NCBI RefSeq assembly: GCF_003584645.1
Contig: NZ_AP017928.1
Span: 4,343,501-4,407,500 of the forward strand
DNA from: Methylocaldum marinum
Lineage (GTDB): Bacteria > Pseudomonadota > Gammaproteobacteria > Methylococcales > Methylococcaceae
Direction: 5' to 3'
Length of the DNA stretch: 64,000 nucleotides
A model generated the notes under the pieces. It had not been told where the DNA came from and did no database searches. It was given only the letters and a program-made list of their open reading frames with translations. Made by a program: the position numbers and the translations under genes. This document shows, piece by piece, positions 26,535-34,210 of this stretch (position 1 is its first letter; every line of letters begins with the position of its first letter).

Positions 26535-26642
26535 GAAAACATTGGCCGGACGGAGGCGCCCGGAAAATATTCCCGACCTTGTATTATGAATTCCGTGTGG
26601 TTCGGAAGGGGTTGGAGAAGACTCCCGACCGGTCACCCCAGG

Positions 26643-26812
26643 CCTGGAGGGCGCTCCAGGTTTGAGCGACTGGATGCCGTTCCCGCCCTTGGGACACCAA
26701 GCCCGTTGCGTAGATCGATGCAGCAGTCGCTCACCCTCATCGAGCGATCGAACAGTATCTTCGGCCCGGCTTGCCGGCAGCCCGCATTCACAAGGTAGAT
26801 CATTTGAGGTTC
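26643..26812 (+). ncRNA. Candidate IS110 bridge RNA in the left non-coding end
   Basis: The 170 bases before the transposase are strongly structured. CCTGGAG/CTCCAGG forms a hairpin at 26643-26660, and GAGCGACTG near 26664 pairs with CAGTCGCTC near 26734, closing a loop of about 60 bases. IS110 elements are known to encode a guide (bridge) RNA in this position whose loops match the target and donor DNA. AACAGTATCT at 26751-26760 also occurs at 27789-27798, just past the transposase, as expected if one guide segment matches the element end. Extent and loop assignment are inferred. Confidence 0.4.
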
Positions 26813-26815
26813 ATG

Positions 26816-27781
26816 ATGCCCACGTTTTATCTCGGAATTGATGTCGCCAAAGCCAAACTGGACTGCGCGTTACGCCTCCCCAACGGGAAGTTCCGAACCA
26901 AAGTCATCGCCAACTCCCAAGACGGGTTCGCCACCCTCGTCACTTGGCTCACCGGCCCAGAGGCACGGAATGTTCACGTGTGTATGGAAGCCACTGGGGT
27001 GTATTGGGAAGACGTCGCCCAGTGCTTGGCTACCCAAGGGTTCACTGTCAGCGTCATCAACCCCGCCCCAATCAAAGCCTATGCCGCTTCCCGCTTAACC
27101 CGGACCAAAACCGATGCCGTCGATGCGCGCCTCATCGCCGAATTTTGCGCCGAACGCCATCCGCCTCCCTGGCAGGCGAGAAGCGAAGCCGAAATCGCCT
27201 TGCGCGCGCTCGTGTTGCGTCTGGATGCGTTGCAAGCCCTGCGGACCCAGGAAAGTAACCGCCTGGAGGTCGCCCGGGACGCGGTGCGCACCAACATTCA
27301 AGAACACCTGAATTGGCTCGATCAGCAGATCAAGAGCCTGATCAAAACCATCAATGAGCACATCGACTCTAACCCCGATCTGAAGGGAAAGCGCGAATTA
27401 CTCGAGAGCATCCCCGGTATCGGGGAACGCACCATCGCCATTCTGCTCGCCTTCTATGCCGAGCCCAGCCGCTTCGCCAATAGCCGACAAGCCGTCGCCT
27501 TCGCCGGGCTCGACCCGCGCCGGCAGGAGTCCGGAACGAGCGTGAAAACCAAGCCGCGGCTGTCCAAGGTCGGCCATGCCTTCTTGCGCAAAGCCCTCTA
27601 CATGCCGGCCATGGTGATCCTGTATAAGACCGCTTGGGGCCAGCCCTTCAAGAACCGGCTCGCGCTCTCGGGCAAGCCCGCCAAGCTCATCATCGGTGCC
27701 ATGATGCGCAAGCTCCTCCAGGTCGCTTTCGGCGTCCTCAAGTCCGGAAAACCCTTCGATCCAGCACTCCATGGCACTTGA
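26816..27781 (+). CDS. IS110-family transposase
   Basis: 321 residues from the ATG at 26816, which has GAGG six bases upstream; an overlapping ATG at 26813 is equally possible. The N-terminal DEDD domain starts FYLGIDVAKAKLDCAL, with its first catalytic Asp, then VCMEATGVYWEDVA with Glu and TRTKTDAVDARLIAEF with the final Asp pair. The C-terminal Tnp_IS110 domain includes SIPGIGERTIAILLAFYAEP, a helix-hairpin-helix, and SRQAVAFAGLDPRRQESGT followed by LSKVGHAFLRKALYMPA, which carries the conserved serine region. Full length with no frameshift, so it is probably active or recently so. This family recombines DNA using an RNA guide. Confidence 0.93.
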   Translation: MPTFYLGIDVAKAKLDCALRLPNGKFRTKVIANSQDGFATLVTWLTGPEARNVHVCMEATGVYWEDVAQCLATQGFTVSVINPAPIKAYAASRLTRTKTDAVDARLIAEFCAERHPPPWQARSEAEIALRALVLRLDALQALRTQESNRLEVARDAVRTNIQEHLNWLDQQIKSLIKTINEHIDSNPDLKGKRELLESIPGIGERTIAILLAFYAEPSRFANSRQAVAFAGLDPRRQESGTSVKTKPRLSKVGHAFLRKALYMPAMVILYKTAWGQPFKNRLALSGKPAKLIIGAMMRKLLQVAFGVLKSGKPFDPALHGT

Positions 27782-27994
27782 CCCGGATAACAGTATCTAC
27801 TCGCGGGTTCCCGTGGGGTGGATAGGAAAATGCCCTGGCGGGCGGTGGTTTGAGGTTTCGCCGGTTCCCAAAGCCCCATTTGGGAATCCGGTTCGAGAAG
27901 CTCACGCTTCTGTGTGCGATTGCAAGGAACGACAGACGGATCAAACTTGGGTCCGAGGTTTACTCCTCTCGCGCTGAAAGTCCGCGACAAACGG

Positions 27995-29989
27995 TCAAGC
28001 TACGGATCGCGTATTGGCGTTCGGAGTTATCCAAAGGTCGGATAGGCGCTTGCGAGTCGAGCGTGCATCCGGCTGTTTTCCTTTTCCGATTCTGCCCATG
28101 AAAACCGCTCTTGCAAGGTGATCTTCTCCCAAAAGTCCGGTCAGTTCGCCGGTCAGGCGTTTTGCCGTCTTCTCGACCGCGTCTATCCGAGTAAGCTTGG
28201 CCGATTCACCGACGTAGCCGGCAAAAATCAAGGGCGTCATCTCCGGCTGCAGTTGCAAATTCAGTTTCGTGGCCGTCAGCCAAAAGCGCTGTAAAGCGCG
28301 GCCCGCGGAAATTCGATCCTCGATTGACATCGGCGGTTTGTCGGCAAGGAGCACGAAGTGTCCGGCACAGAAGACTCCGGGGATCAAGTCCAGTTCCAAT
28401 CTGGGCAGCAAGGTTCCGGAAAAATAGGTGTTGAGAAAATTCACTCTGGACCAGTTTTTCAGTGCCCACTTCATAAACCGCAAGGTGATCGGATCCAAGC
28501 CGATGGCCCGGTCGGGAATCCGTTCCCTACTGTGTCGGGCATTCCATTGAATGATGTCCTTATGCACCTCATAGGCCTCCGGCATGGTTAACCGCACTTT
28601 TCCGTACCGGAACATCAGTCGTGCGGTTCGTAGCCGATCCTCGGGCGTATCCAGCCACAAGACGGCGTATTCCTTGCCCAGGCTTTCCTCCAGGCGCATC
28701 TTTTCTTGGGATTTAAGCGGCTGTCGTTGCATTGCCCGGCGCTGAGTGGCGCGAGTGCGGATATATGGGACGAGAGGACTCGGCTTTATTTCCGGGTCCG
28801 AAAAAAAGCGAACGTCGATCGTCGGAGCCGCATCAGGGGCGTTCGGCCGCAGAGACCAGCGGGCCGCTATGCCGTAGTTGGTCGCGGCGATGACGATATT
28901 CTCCAGAAGAGCGCCAACGGACATTTGACTGGCCCGTCCCTTGAAGTCATAAACGCAGTGGTCTCGGGTATCGGATCCATGGATGACGAGATGGTCCTCC
29001 GCGGCGATCTCGAACTGCCACGGCTGAGTGTTGTCGCCGCTTGGAGCCCATTTGGCCAGTTTGAGTATGTGTTCGATAGGAGAAAGCAGGGGTTCCGTTT
29101 GACCTATAGAAGGCTCGGAGAGCTTGGCGAGAAATTTTTTCCGGGCTATGTTCAGCCCGATTCGTTGCAGCGGGTTTCGATGGCCGCCGGGTCTCCATGT
29201 GCGGCGCAATTTGGTGCGGTAGGCATCGAAATGAATGCCCCAGGGAGCGGCGAATACCTTGCCTCTTCGCAATAGGATTTTCAAAGCTTCGGTTGCTGCG
29301 ACGCCGGCGCAGAGTTCGCATGCCATGGCTGTGGATGGGCCGCGATGCGAGGCTAAATCGACGGCGCTCGGGTCGACAAGGTATGGCGTTTGCAGCATCG
29401 CCGGCGACAATCCCATCAAAAAGCGAACGATTCTTTCGTTTTCCGGCTGGTTCTCGAATCCGAAATATTCTTCGAAAGTCATTCGCCCCGGAAGGAAATT
29501 GAGCAGGGCTACGCCCATGCCGAGAGGGGCTGCGGTAATTGCGGGGATGCCTCGTTCGGCGCAGGCCGCAAAGAGTTTCGCGCGCATGTCCAGCACGAAA
29601 AAATCCAGGCCATCGATATAAAGATCGATATCGTCCAGGAACGACTCCAGATTGGCATCGGTAACGCCTTCGGAGAATGTCCGCAGTTCGAGTGTCGGAT
29701 TGATTTCTCGCGCCTTGGTCGCCATCACGCCGACCTTCGATAGTCCGAGCGCCTTGACGTCGGCGCCGGCCTGCCGGTTAAAGTTTGCCAGCTCGAAACG
29801 GTCCATGTCGGCGATGCTGAAGCCGCCGACGCCAAGCCGCGTCAGTGTCAATAAATGGCTTCCGCCGACGCCCCCCAGCCCGGCTATGGCGATACGCTTG
29901 CTGCGCAATAATTGCTGCTCTTCCCGTGTGATCCAGCCGATGTTTCTCGAAAAAGCGGACAGGTAATCGAAGTTCATAAGCGTCTGCAT
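27995..29989 (-). CDS. E1-like (ThiF) adenylyltransferase fused to a nitroreductase domain
   Basis: A 664-residue two-domain protein. Residues about 15-280 form an E1/ThiF/MoeB-like ATP-binding domain: RIAIAGLGGVGGSHLLTLTRLG, then ADMDRFELANFNRQ, then ITAAPLGMG and MACELCAGVAATEALKILL. Only one CxxC is evident, so the zinc site of ThiF is probably absent. Residues about 305-600 form an FMN nitroreductase domain (ILKLAKWAPSGDNTQPWQFEI). It resembles the Rv1355c-type fusion. Together these activities recall the cyclodehydratase-partner and dehydrogenase roles in azole-peptide pathways, but there is no YcaO or precursor gene nearby. It is divergent from the acyltransferase gene at 30089, 99 bases away, which implies a shared pathway. 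Substrate unknown. Confidence 0.82.
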   Translation of the reverse strand: MQTLMNFDYLSAFSRNIGWITREEQQLLRSKRIAIAGLGGVGGSHLLTLTRLGVGGFSIADMDRFELANFNRQAGADVKALGLSKVGVMATKAREINPTLELRTFSEGVTDANLESFLDDIDLYIDGLDFFVLDMRAKLFAACAERGIPAITAAPLGMGVALLNFLPGRMTFEEYFGFENQPENERIVRFLMGLSPAMLQTPYLVDPSAVDLASHRGPSTAMACELCAGVAATEALKILLRRGKVFAAPWGIHFDAYRTKLRRTWRPGGHRNPLQRIGLNIARKKFLAKLSEPSIGQTEPLLSPIEHILKLAKWAPSGDNTQPWQFEIAAEDHLVIHGSDTRDHCVYDFKGRASQMSVGALLENIVIAATNYGIAARWSLRPNAPDAAPTIDVRFFSDPEIKPSPLVPYIRTRATQRRAMQRQPLKSQEKMRLEESLGKEYAVLWLDTPEDRLRTARLMFRYGKVRLTMPEAYEVHKDIIQWNARHSRERIPDRAIGLDPITLRFMKWALKNWSRVNFLNTYFSGTLLPRLELDLIPGVFCAGHFVLLADKPPMSIEDRISAGRALQRFWLTATKLNLQLQPEMTPLIFAGYVGESAKLTRIDAVEKTAKRLTGELTGLLGEDHLARAVFMGRIGKGKQPDARSTRKRLSDLWITPNANTRSVA

Positions 29990-30088
29990 GCTTGGAAGCG
30001 GAATATTGCGTAAACCGAAGCCAGTTCATTCTGATCAGCTAAGCTTACACCAGGTACAAATTATTATTGGGCTCATTAAGGAATGGCC

Positions 30089-30838
30089 ATGCAACAAAAC
30101 TGGCTTAGCAGCTTCAATCAGTATTTCGAGATCGTGCCGGCGGATACGGCTCGGTTGATCGAACAAGTAATGGCTTTGAGATTCCAGGTGTATTGCGTGG
30201 AGCACTCCTTTGAAAATCCAGCCGCCTTCCGTAACGGTTTAGAGCAAGACGAATTCGATCAAAGAGCGGTCCATTCTTTGATCCGGTACTTGAATTCCGA
30301 ATTCGAAGAAGGGCCGGTGGCTACCGTAAGGCTAGTCCTCGCCGACAGCCGGAACCCGCAGGAAATCTTTCCGATCGAGAGCTGTTGTCCAATTTCCGAG
30401 GAGATTAAATCAGACATTTCGCTGAAATTCGAGCGGGCGCAGATCGCCGAAATTTCCCGTTTTGCCGTGTCCAAGCAATTCCGTCGGCGCCTGGGGGAGG
30501 CAAGAACCAGTCACGGTATCTCCGCGCGACAAAACGACTTGGACGACATGGACGGTCGCCGCTTAATTCCTCACGTCACCCTGGGGCTGTTTCAGGCTAT
30601 CGTGGAGATGAGCGCCAAAAACCACATCAAGCTATGGTACGCGGTAATGGAATCGCAGCTGCTGAGATTGCTGAGGCGGTTCGGAATTCGATTCACTCCA
30701 ATCGGCGAGCCGGTCAATTATCACGGTTTAAGAGTGCCCTGCATCGGTCCGGTCGATGAAGTAATGTCGGGTATCAAGAACGATTGTCCGGCGGTATGGG
30801 ACTTTATTACCCAGGAGGGCAGACTGTGGCCGTATTGA
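30089..30838 (+). CDS. PEP-CTERM/exosortase-associated acyltransferase 1
   Basis: 249 residues from the second of two close ATGs; TAAGGA lies six bases before it and would abut the first (30083). It belongs to the GNAT/autoinducer-synthase-like acyltransferases found only in genomes with exosortases. Recognisable parts are VMALRFQVYCVEHSFENPAAF near the N-terminus (compare LuxI RYxVF), EQDEFDQRAVHSLIRY, ATVRLVLAD and AEISRFAVSKQFRRR. Such enzymes are predicted to make N-acyl amino acids or related signals; the product is not known. Divergent from the E1/nitroreductase fusion and about 360 bases upstream of a paralogue. No sigma-54 promoter was clear in the 99-base divergent gap. Confidence 0.85.
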   Translation: MQQNWLSSFNQYFEIVPADTARLIEQVMALRFQVYCVEHSFENPAAFRNGLEQDEFDQRAVHSLIRYLNSEFEEGPVATVRLVLADSRNPQEIFPIESCCPISEEIKSDISLKFERAQIAEISRFAVSKQFRRRLGEARTSHGISARQNDLDDMDGRRLIPHVTLGLFQAIVEMSAKNHIKLWYAVMESQLLRLLRRFGIRFTPIGEPVNYHGLRVPCIGPVDEVMSGIKNDCPAVWDFITQEGRLWPY

Positions 30839-30929
30839 GGAAAGTTGTCCCGAGAGATGGGGCTGGTGACGCCAATTGGAGACACCGTTAGTCTATAGTT
30901 TTCAGGCGACTAGGGTAATTCTGTTATTT
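30839..30929. other. Start of gap between the two acyltransferase genes
   Basis: The gap of about 360 bases (30839-31197) contains the dyad and sigma-54 promoter described separately; no further gene is supported. Confidence 0.4.
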
Positions 30930-30949
30930 GTGTCGTGATTTGGCGACAC
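30930..30949 (+). promoter_or_regulatory. Dyad operator upstream of the sigma-54 promoter
   Basis: GTGTCG at 30930-30935 and CGACAC at 30944-30949 form a perfect 6-bp inverted repeat with an 8-base spacer. Its centre is 85 bases before the -24 GG, close to the 82-83 bases seen for the TGTCA elements at the PEP-CTERM genes. It is probably an enhancer-binding-protein site. Confidence 0.5.
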
Positions 30950-31023
30950 TGTGCCGGGCGTTTGCGAAGTTGATTGGCCTAAGTTCTCCCGCGCATCTAC
31001 TGATTCCAAGCTGCTTTATAGCA

Positions 31024-31039
31024 TGGCATGGGTATTGCT
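31024..31039 (+). promoter_or_regulatory. Sigma-54 promoter of acyltransferase 2
   Basis: TGGCATGGGTATTGCT matches the sigma-54 consensus TGGCACG-N4-TTGCT at nearly all positions with correct GG-N10-GC spacing. The predicted start, near 31050, leaves a leader of about 150 bases. Confidence 0.75.
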
Positions 31040-31197
31040 TTAACACATCGGCGCGTAAAAGATCTTGCCTGGCTATGTCTGTGAAGAACTGCGTTCCCTC
31101 TGCACCGATGAGAAGCGGTAGAGGAACCTGAGATCAAATCGGTTTGTTCGATTGGCCGACTCTGTTTAACTTGAGTTGAATTTAAGGAGAACGCGTG

Positions 31198-31860
31198 ATG
31201 TTTGATTCTCGCTATGAGGTGGTACTGGCGAATTCACCAGAGAGCAGGGAAATCCACTTCAATTTGCGGTACAAGGTGTTTTGCTTGGAAAAGGGATTTG
31301 AGAATTCGGACAAATTTCATTCGGAAGAAATGGAAAGAGATGAGTACGACGATCAGGCGATTCACTTTCTGGTTCGAGAACGCGTGAGAAACAGATGGAT
31401 AGGCGCTGCGCGCCTGGTAATAGACAAGGTAAGCACTCTGCCCATCAATAAGGCTGCGGAAATAGAACTTCCGGGTGCCGATCACGATCCCGTCGTTGCG
31501 GAGTTTTCACGGCTTCTGGTGCTCGACAACTTCCGTCAGGTGCGATCGAAAACGGCTACGGACCCGGAAATCTTGCTGGGACTGATTCGTGCTGCCCGGG
31601 ACTATTGTCTTCAGCAAGAAATAACAAACGTCTTGTTCCTGTGTCGCCGCTCTATTCAGAGAATCCTGGGGAATGCCGGAATCGACATGCTTCAGATCGG
31701 CTCCCCCTGCATCCACCGCGGCGTCAGAGCGCCTTATCTCGTCGATCTGGAAACAGGGTTCGATCGGATTCGTGATCCGTATAGCCGCGCTTATCAGATG
31801 TTTTCCAGAAATCAGAGCTACTGCTATTACTCTGACCTCTATAGCCGCCGGGTGGCGTAA
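31198..31860 (+). CDS. PEP-CTERM/exosortase-associated acyltransferase 2
   Basis: 220 residues from the ATG at 31198, with AAGGAGA seven bases upstream; the adjacent GTG at 31195 is less well spaced. Diverged paralogue of the protein at 30089, with FNLRYKVFCLEKGFENSDKF aligning with FQVYCVEHSFENPAAF, then EMERDEYDDQAIHFLV, then WIGAARLVID and VAEFSRLLV. The fold is GNAT/LuxI-like and probably uses acyl-CoA or acyl-ACP. The two copies differ throughout, so they are old duplicates that may use different substrates. It has its own sigma-54 promoter, unlike copy 1. Readthrough into the export operon starting 390 bases downstream is possible but not evident. Confidence 0.85.
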   Translation: MFDSRYEVVLANSPESREIHFNLRYKVFCLEKGFENSDKFHSEEMERDEYDDQAIHFLVRERVRNRWIGAARLVIDKVSTLPINKAAEIELPGADHDPVVAEFSRLLVLDNFRQVRSKTATDPEILLGLIRAARDYCLQQEITNVLFLCRRSIQRILGNAGIDMLQIGSPCIHRGVRAPYLVDLETGFDRIRDPYSRAYQMFSRNQSYCYYSDLYSRRVA

Positions 31861-32250
31861 GTTTTGCGAATACGCGGATGAACCGGCTTATTGATCCGCT
31901 GGCCAACAGGGAGGCAAGTTCTGGGGCCTAAATGGTCGAGGCTTAAGTTCGTATCCCCGCTCTTTCTTCCAGATCAATCTTTTTCACATTGCGGCTCAAT
32001 CGTCGGCGGTGACCATTCTGGGCGTCGAGGCTCCGAAAATCCCGAGCCGGCAATGGCGTTAACATTTTTTGCCCCGAACATGCTCACGGCATACGGCATT
32101 TTGATTTACCGTGTGGCGCAGCGAGCACGCGTTTTTAGGTTATCCTTAAGGACTTCAGCAATTACTTTCTTTGACGCTATGAATTCGCGTCTCGCAAGGT
32201 GCGGGTACTTGCGGTTGAAATGATGCAACCAGCAGTCAATCGGTCAAATC
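31861..32250. other. Intergenic region upstream of the HlyD-ABC operon
   Basis: About 390 bases with no supported gene. It must hold the export operon promoter. GG and GC dinucleotides near 32200 are 11 bases apart, one off sigma-54 spacing, so that site was not accepted. Confidence 0.4.
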
Positions 32251-33486
32251 GTGACGACGAACAACCTTTCAAAACTGCGGATCGACCGGCAGGCGCGGGA
32301 TCTTCCGCCGTCCGCCCGAAATGGCGTGCTTCGCAAGAGCTTGAGGATTCCGGCGATGCTGGTCATCATTGCCGTTGGACTTCTGATTTATTCGAAGCTT
32401 CGCAGTGCGGGGATTGAAAGTGAAGTCGCCACCGTATCGACCCTTTATCCTTCCCAGGCGTTCACCCTGCTGAACGCAACCGGATACGTGGTGCCGCAAA
32501 CCAAGGCCGACGTGGCTTCCAAGGCCACCGGACGGCTCGAAAAGCTCGACGTGGAGGAAGGGCTTTACGTCAAAAAGGATCAGATCATCGCCCAGCTCGA
32601 GAATCGCGACCTGGCGGCGAGTCTGAACCAGGCTGCGGCCAATGTCGCTGTCGCGAAAACCGAGCTGATGAAGGCGGAAGCGGAGTTGAAGGAAGCTACC
32701 CTGGCGCTGAACCGTGCCCGCGCGCTGGTGCTGAAGAAATTCGTCTCGCAGGAACTCTATGACGCCGAGGTTGCCCGCCACGACAAGGCCGTGGCCGCCG
32801 TGGAAAGCGCAAAGTCCGCGATCGCCGCTGCCGAGGCCGCGTACCAGGGGGCGCGCGTGTCGCTGGATTACACCTATATTCGAGCGCCTTTCGACGGCAT
32901 CATTCTGAGCAAGAATGCCGATATCGGCGACATTCTGGCCCCTTTTTCATCGACCATGCTGTCGAAAGGGACGGTCGTCTCCATGGCCGATATGAATACC
33001 TTGGAGGTCGAGGTCGATGTGGCCGAGTCGAATCTCGGCCGGGTTCATGTCGGGCAACCCTGCGAAGTCCAGCTGGATGCCTTTCCGGACGGACGATTCC
33101 GGTGTTCGGTCGATCGCATCGTGCCCACGGTGGACCGCACCAAGGCGACCGTGCTGGTCAAGGTGCGTTTTATTGATAAGGATGAGCGCATCTTGCCCGA
33201 TATGAGTGCGAAAGTCGCGTTTCTGTCTCGCGAACTCGCCCCGGATCAGCGAAACCCGGTGTTCGGCGTGCCTCCCGCGGCGATTATCGGGCGCGGTGCG
33301 GATCAGGTCGCGTTCGTGCTCAAGGACGGTCGCGTCAAGGAAGTCCCGGTCGAGACGGGGGACCGCATAGGCGACTGGGTGGTGGTGAAGAAAGGACTCA
33401 GAGCGGGCGATCGGGTGGTTCTCAGCCCGTCCGAAAAAATCAGGGACGGTGCGGAGGTTCGCGTCCGGGAAGCCGAAAAGCCTTGA
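32251..33486 (+). CDS. HlyD/MacA-type periplasmic adaptor (membrane fusion) protein
   Basis: A 411-residue protein starting at GTG. One N-terminal membrane helix (IPAMLVIIAVGLLIYSKL, about residues 34-51) anchors it. ASKATGRLEKLDVEEGLYVKKDQIIAQLENRD is the first half of the lipoyl/barrel-sandwich domain. A coiled-coil hairpin rich in Ala, Glu and Lys runs over about residues 120-200, followed by YTYIRAPFDGIILSKNADIGD, the second lipoyl half. Beta-barrel and membrane-proximal domains complete it. Adaptors of this type link an inner-membrane FtsX/MacB-type ABC pump to the periplasm. It is the first gene of a four-gene operon with an ATPase and two permeases; no outer-membrane channel gene is nearby. 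Confidence 0.9.
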   Translation: MTTNNLSKLRIDRQARDLPPSARNGVLRKSLRIPAMLVIIAVGLLIYSKLRSAGIESEVATVSTLYPSQAFTLLNATGYVVPQTKADVASKATGRLEKLDVEEGLYVKKDQIIAQLENRDLAASLNQAAANVAVAKTELMKAEAELKEATLALNRARALVLKKFVSQELYDAEVARHDKAVAAVESAKSAIAAAEAAYQGARVSLDYTYIRAPFDGIILSKNADIGDILAPFSSTMLSKGTVVSMADMNTLEVEVDVAESNLGRVHVGQPCEVQLDAFPDGRFRCSVDRIVPTVDRTKATVLVKVRFIDKDERILPDMSAKVAFLSRELAPDQRNPVFGVPPAAIIGRGADQVAFVLKDGRVKEVPVETGDRIGDWVVVKKGLRAGDRVVLSPSEKIRDGAEVRVREAEKP

Positions 33487-33507
33487 GGCTGCTGTCTCGG
33501 TCCACCC

Positions 33508-34200
33508 ATGAATCCGATCGTCGAAATCGAAAATCTGACCAAACACTATTGGAAGGGCGATCAAATCGTTCCGGTTCTTACCGACATCAACCTGGTCATC
33601 AGGGAAGGGGACTTTCTCGCGCTCATGGGACCGTCCGGCTCTGGCAAGAGCACGTTACTGAATCTGATCGCGGGTCTGGACCGGCCGAGCAGCGGGGCTC
33701 TCAGGGTCGGGGGAATCAATATCGCCGAACTGCCGGAATCCAGCCTCACCGACTGGCGCTCCGCACATGTCGGATTCATCTTCCAGTTTTACAATTTGAT
33801 GCCGGTCCTGACGGCGTCCGAAAACGTCGAGCTTCCGCTATTGCTCACGGGCTTATCGAAGCGGGAGCGCCGGGAGCACGTCGATCTGGTTCTGGAACTG
33901 GTCGGCCTCGAGGACCGTAGCGACCATTATCCGTCCCAGCTCTCGGGTGGCCAGCAGCAACGCGTCGCGATCGCCCGCGCCCTGGTCGTCGATCCCACCC
34001 TGATCGTGGCGGACGAACCCACCGGCGATCTGGACCGCGCATCGGCGGAAGAAGTGCTGGAACTCATGGAGCGTCTCAACCTGAGCCTAGGCAAGACGAT
34101 CATCATGGTCACCCACGACCAGCGCGCTGCCGCGGTGGCGCATGGTGTCCGCCACCTGGATAAAGGGGTCTTGACCGACGCCTCTTCAGGCCCGGATTAA
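33508..34200 (+). CDS. ABC transporter ATP-binding protein, MacB/LolD type
   Basis: A 230-residue ATPase with Walker A GPSGSGKSTLLNLIAG (about residue 40), Q-loop FQFYNLMPVLTASENV, signature LSGGQQQRVAIARAL, Walker B LIVADEPTGDLD and switch His in VTHDQR. It belongs to the same group as the ATPase at 24335 but is clearly a separate paralogue. It follows the adaptor gene by 21 bases and precedes the first permease by 10. It drives export of an unknown substrate with the adaptor and the two FtsX-type permeases. Confidence 0.93.
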   Translation: MNPIVEIENLTKHYWKGDQIVPVLTDINLVIREGDFLALMGPSGSGKSTLLNLIAGLDRPSSGALRVGGINIAELPESSLTDWRSAHVGFIFQFYNLMPVLTASENVELPLLLTGLSKRERREHVDLVLELVGLEDRSDHYPSQLSGGQQQRVAIARALVVDPTLIVADEPTGDLDRASAEEVLELMERLNLSLGKTIIMVTHDQRAAAVAHGVRHLDKGVLTDASSGPD

Positions 34201-34210
34201 GCCTTGCCTC

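Larger units (their letters stand above)
26643..27798 (+). mobile_element. IS110-family insertion element (ends approximate)
   Basis: It comprises the structured left region, the transposase gene and a short right end. The 10-bp sequence AACAGTATCT occurs at 26751-26760 and 27789-27798. IS110 elements lack true terminal inverted repeats, so neither boundary can be fixed by eye; the right limit given is where this repeat ends. The element sits between a barrel gene and the convergent E1/nitroreductase gene and appears not to interrupt a gene. Confidence 0.6.

Noticed and set aside
29990..30088. Weak sigma-54-like sequence TGGTGTAAGCTTAGCT on the reverse strand before the E1/nitroreductase gene
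   Set aside because: Spacing is correct, but the -24 and -12 elements diverge from consensus and no upstream dyad of the shared type was found.
30089..31860. Calling the two acyltransferases LuxI-type homoserine-lactone synthases
   Set aside because: They share the GNAT-like fold and RYxVF-like start but fit the exosortase-associated group; no LuxR partner is present.
32200..32220. Possible sigma-54 promoter upstream of the HlyD gene
   Set aside because: The GG and GC dinucleotides are 11 bases apart rather than 10.
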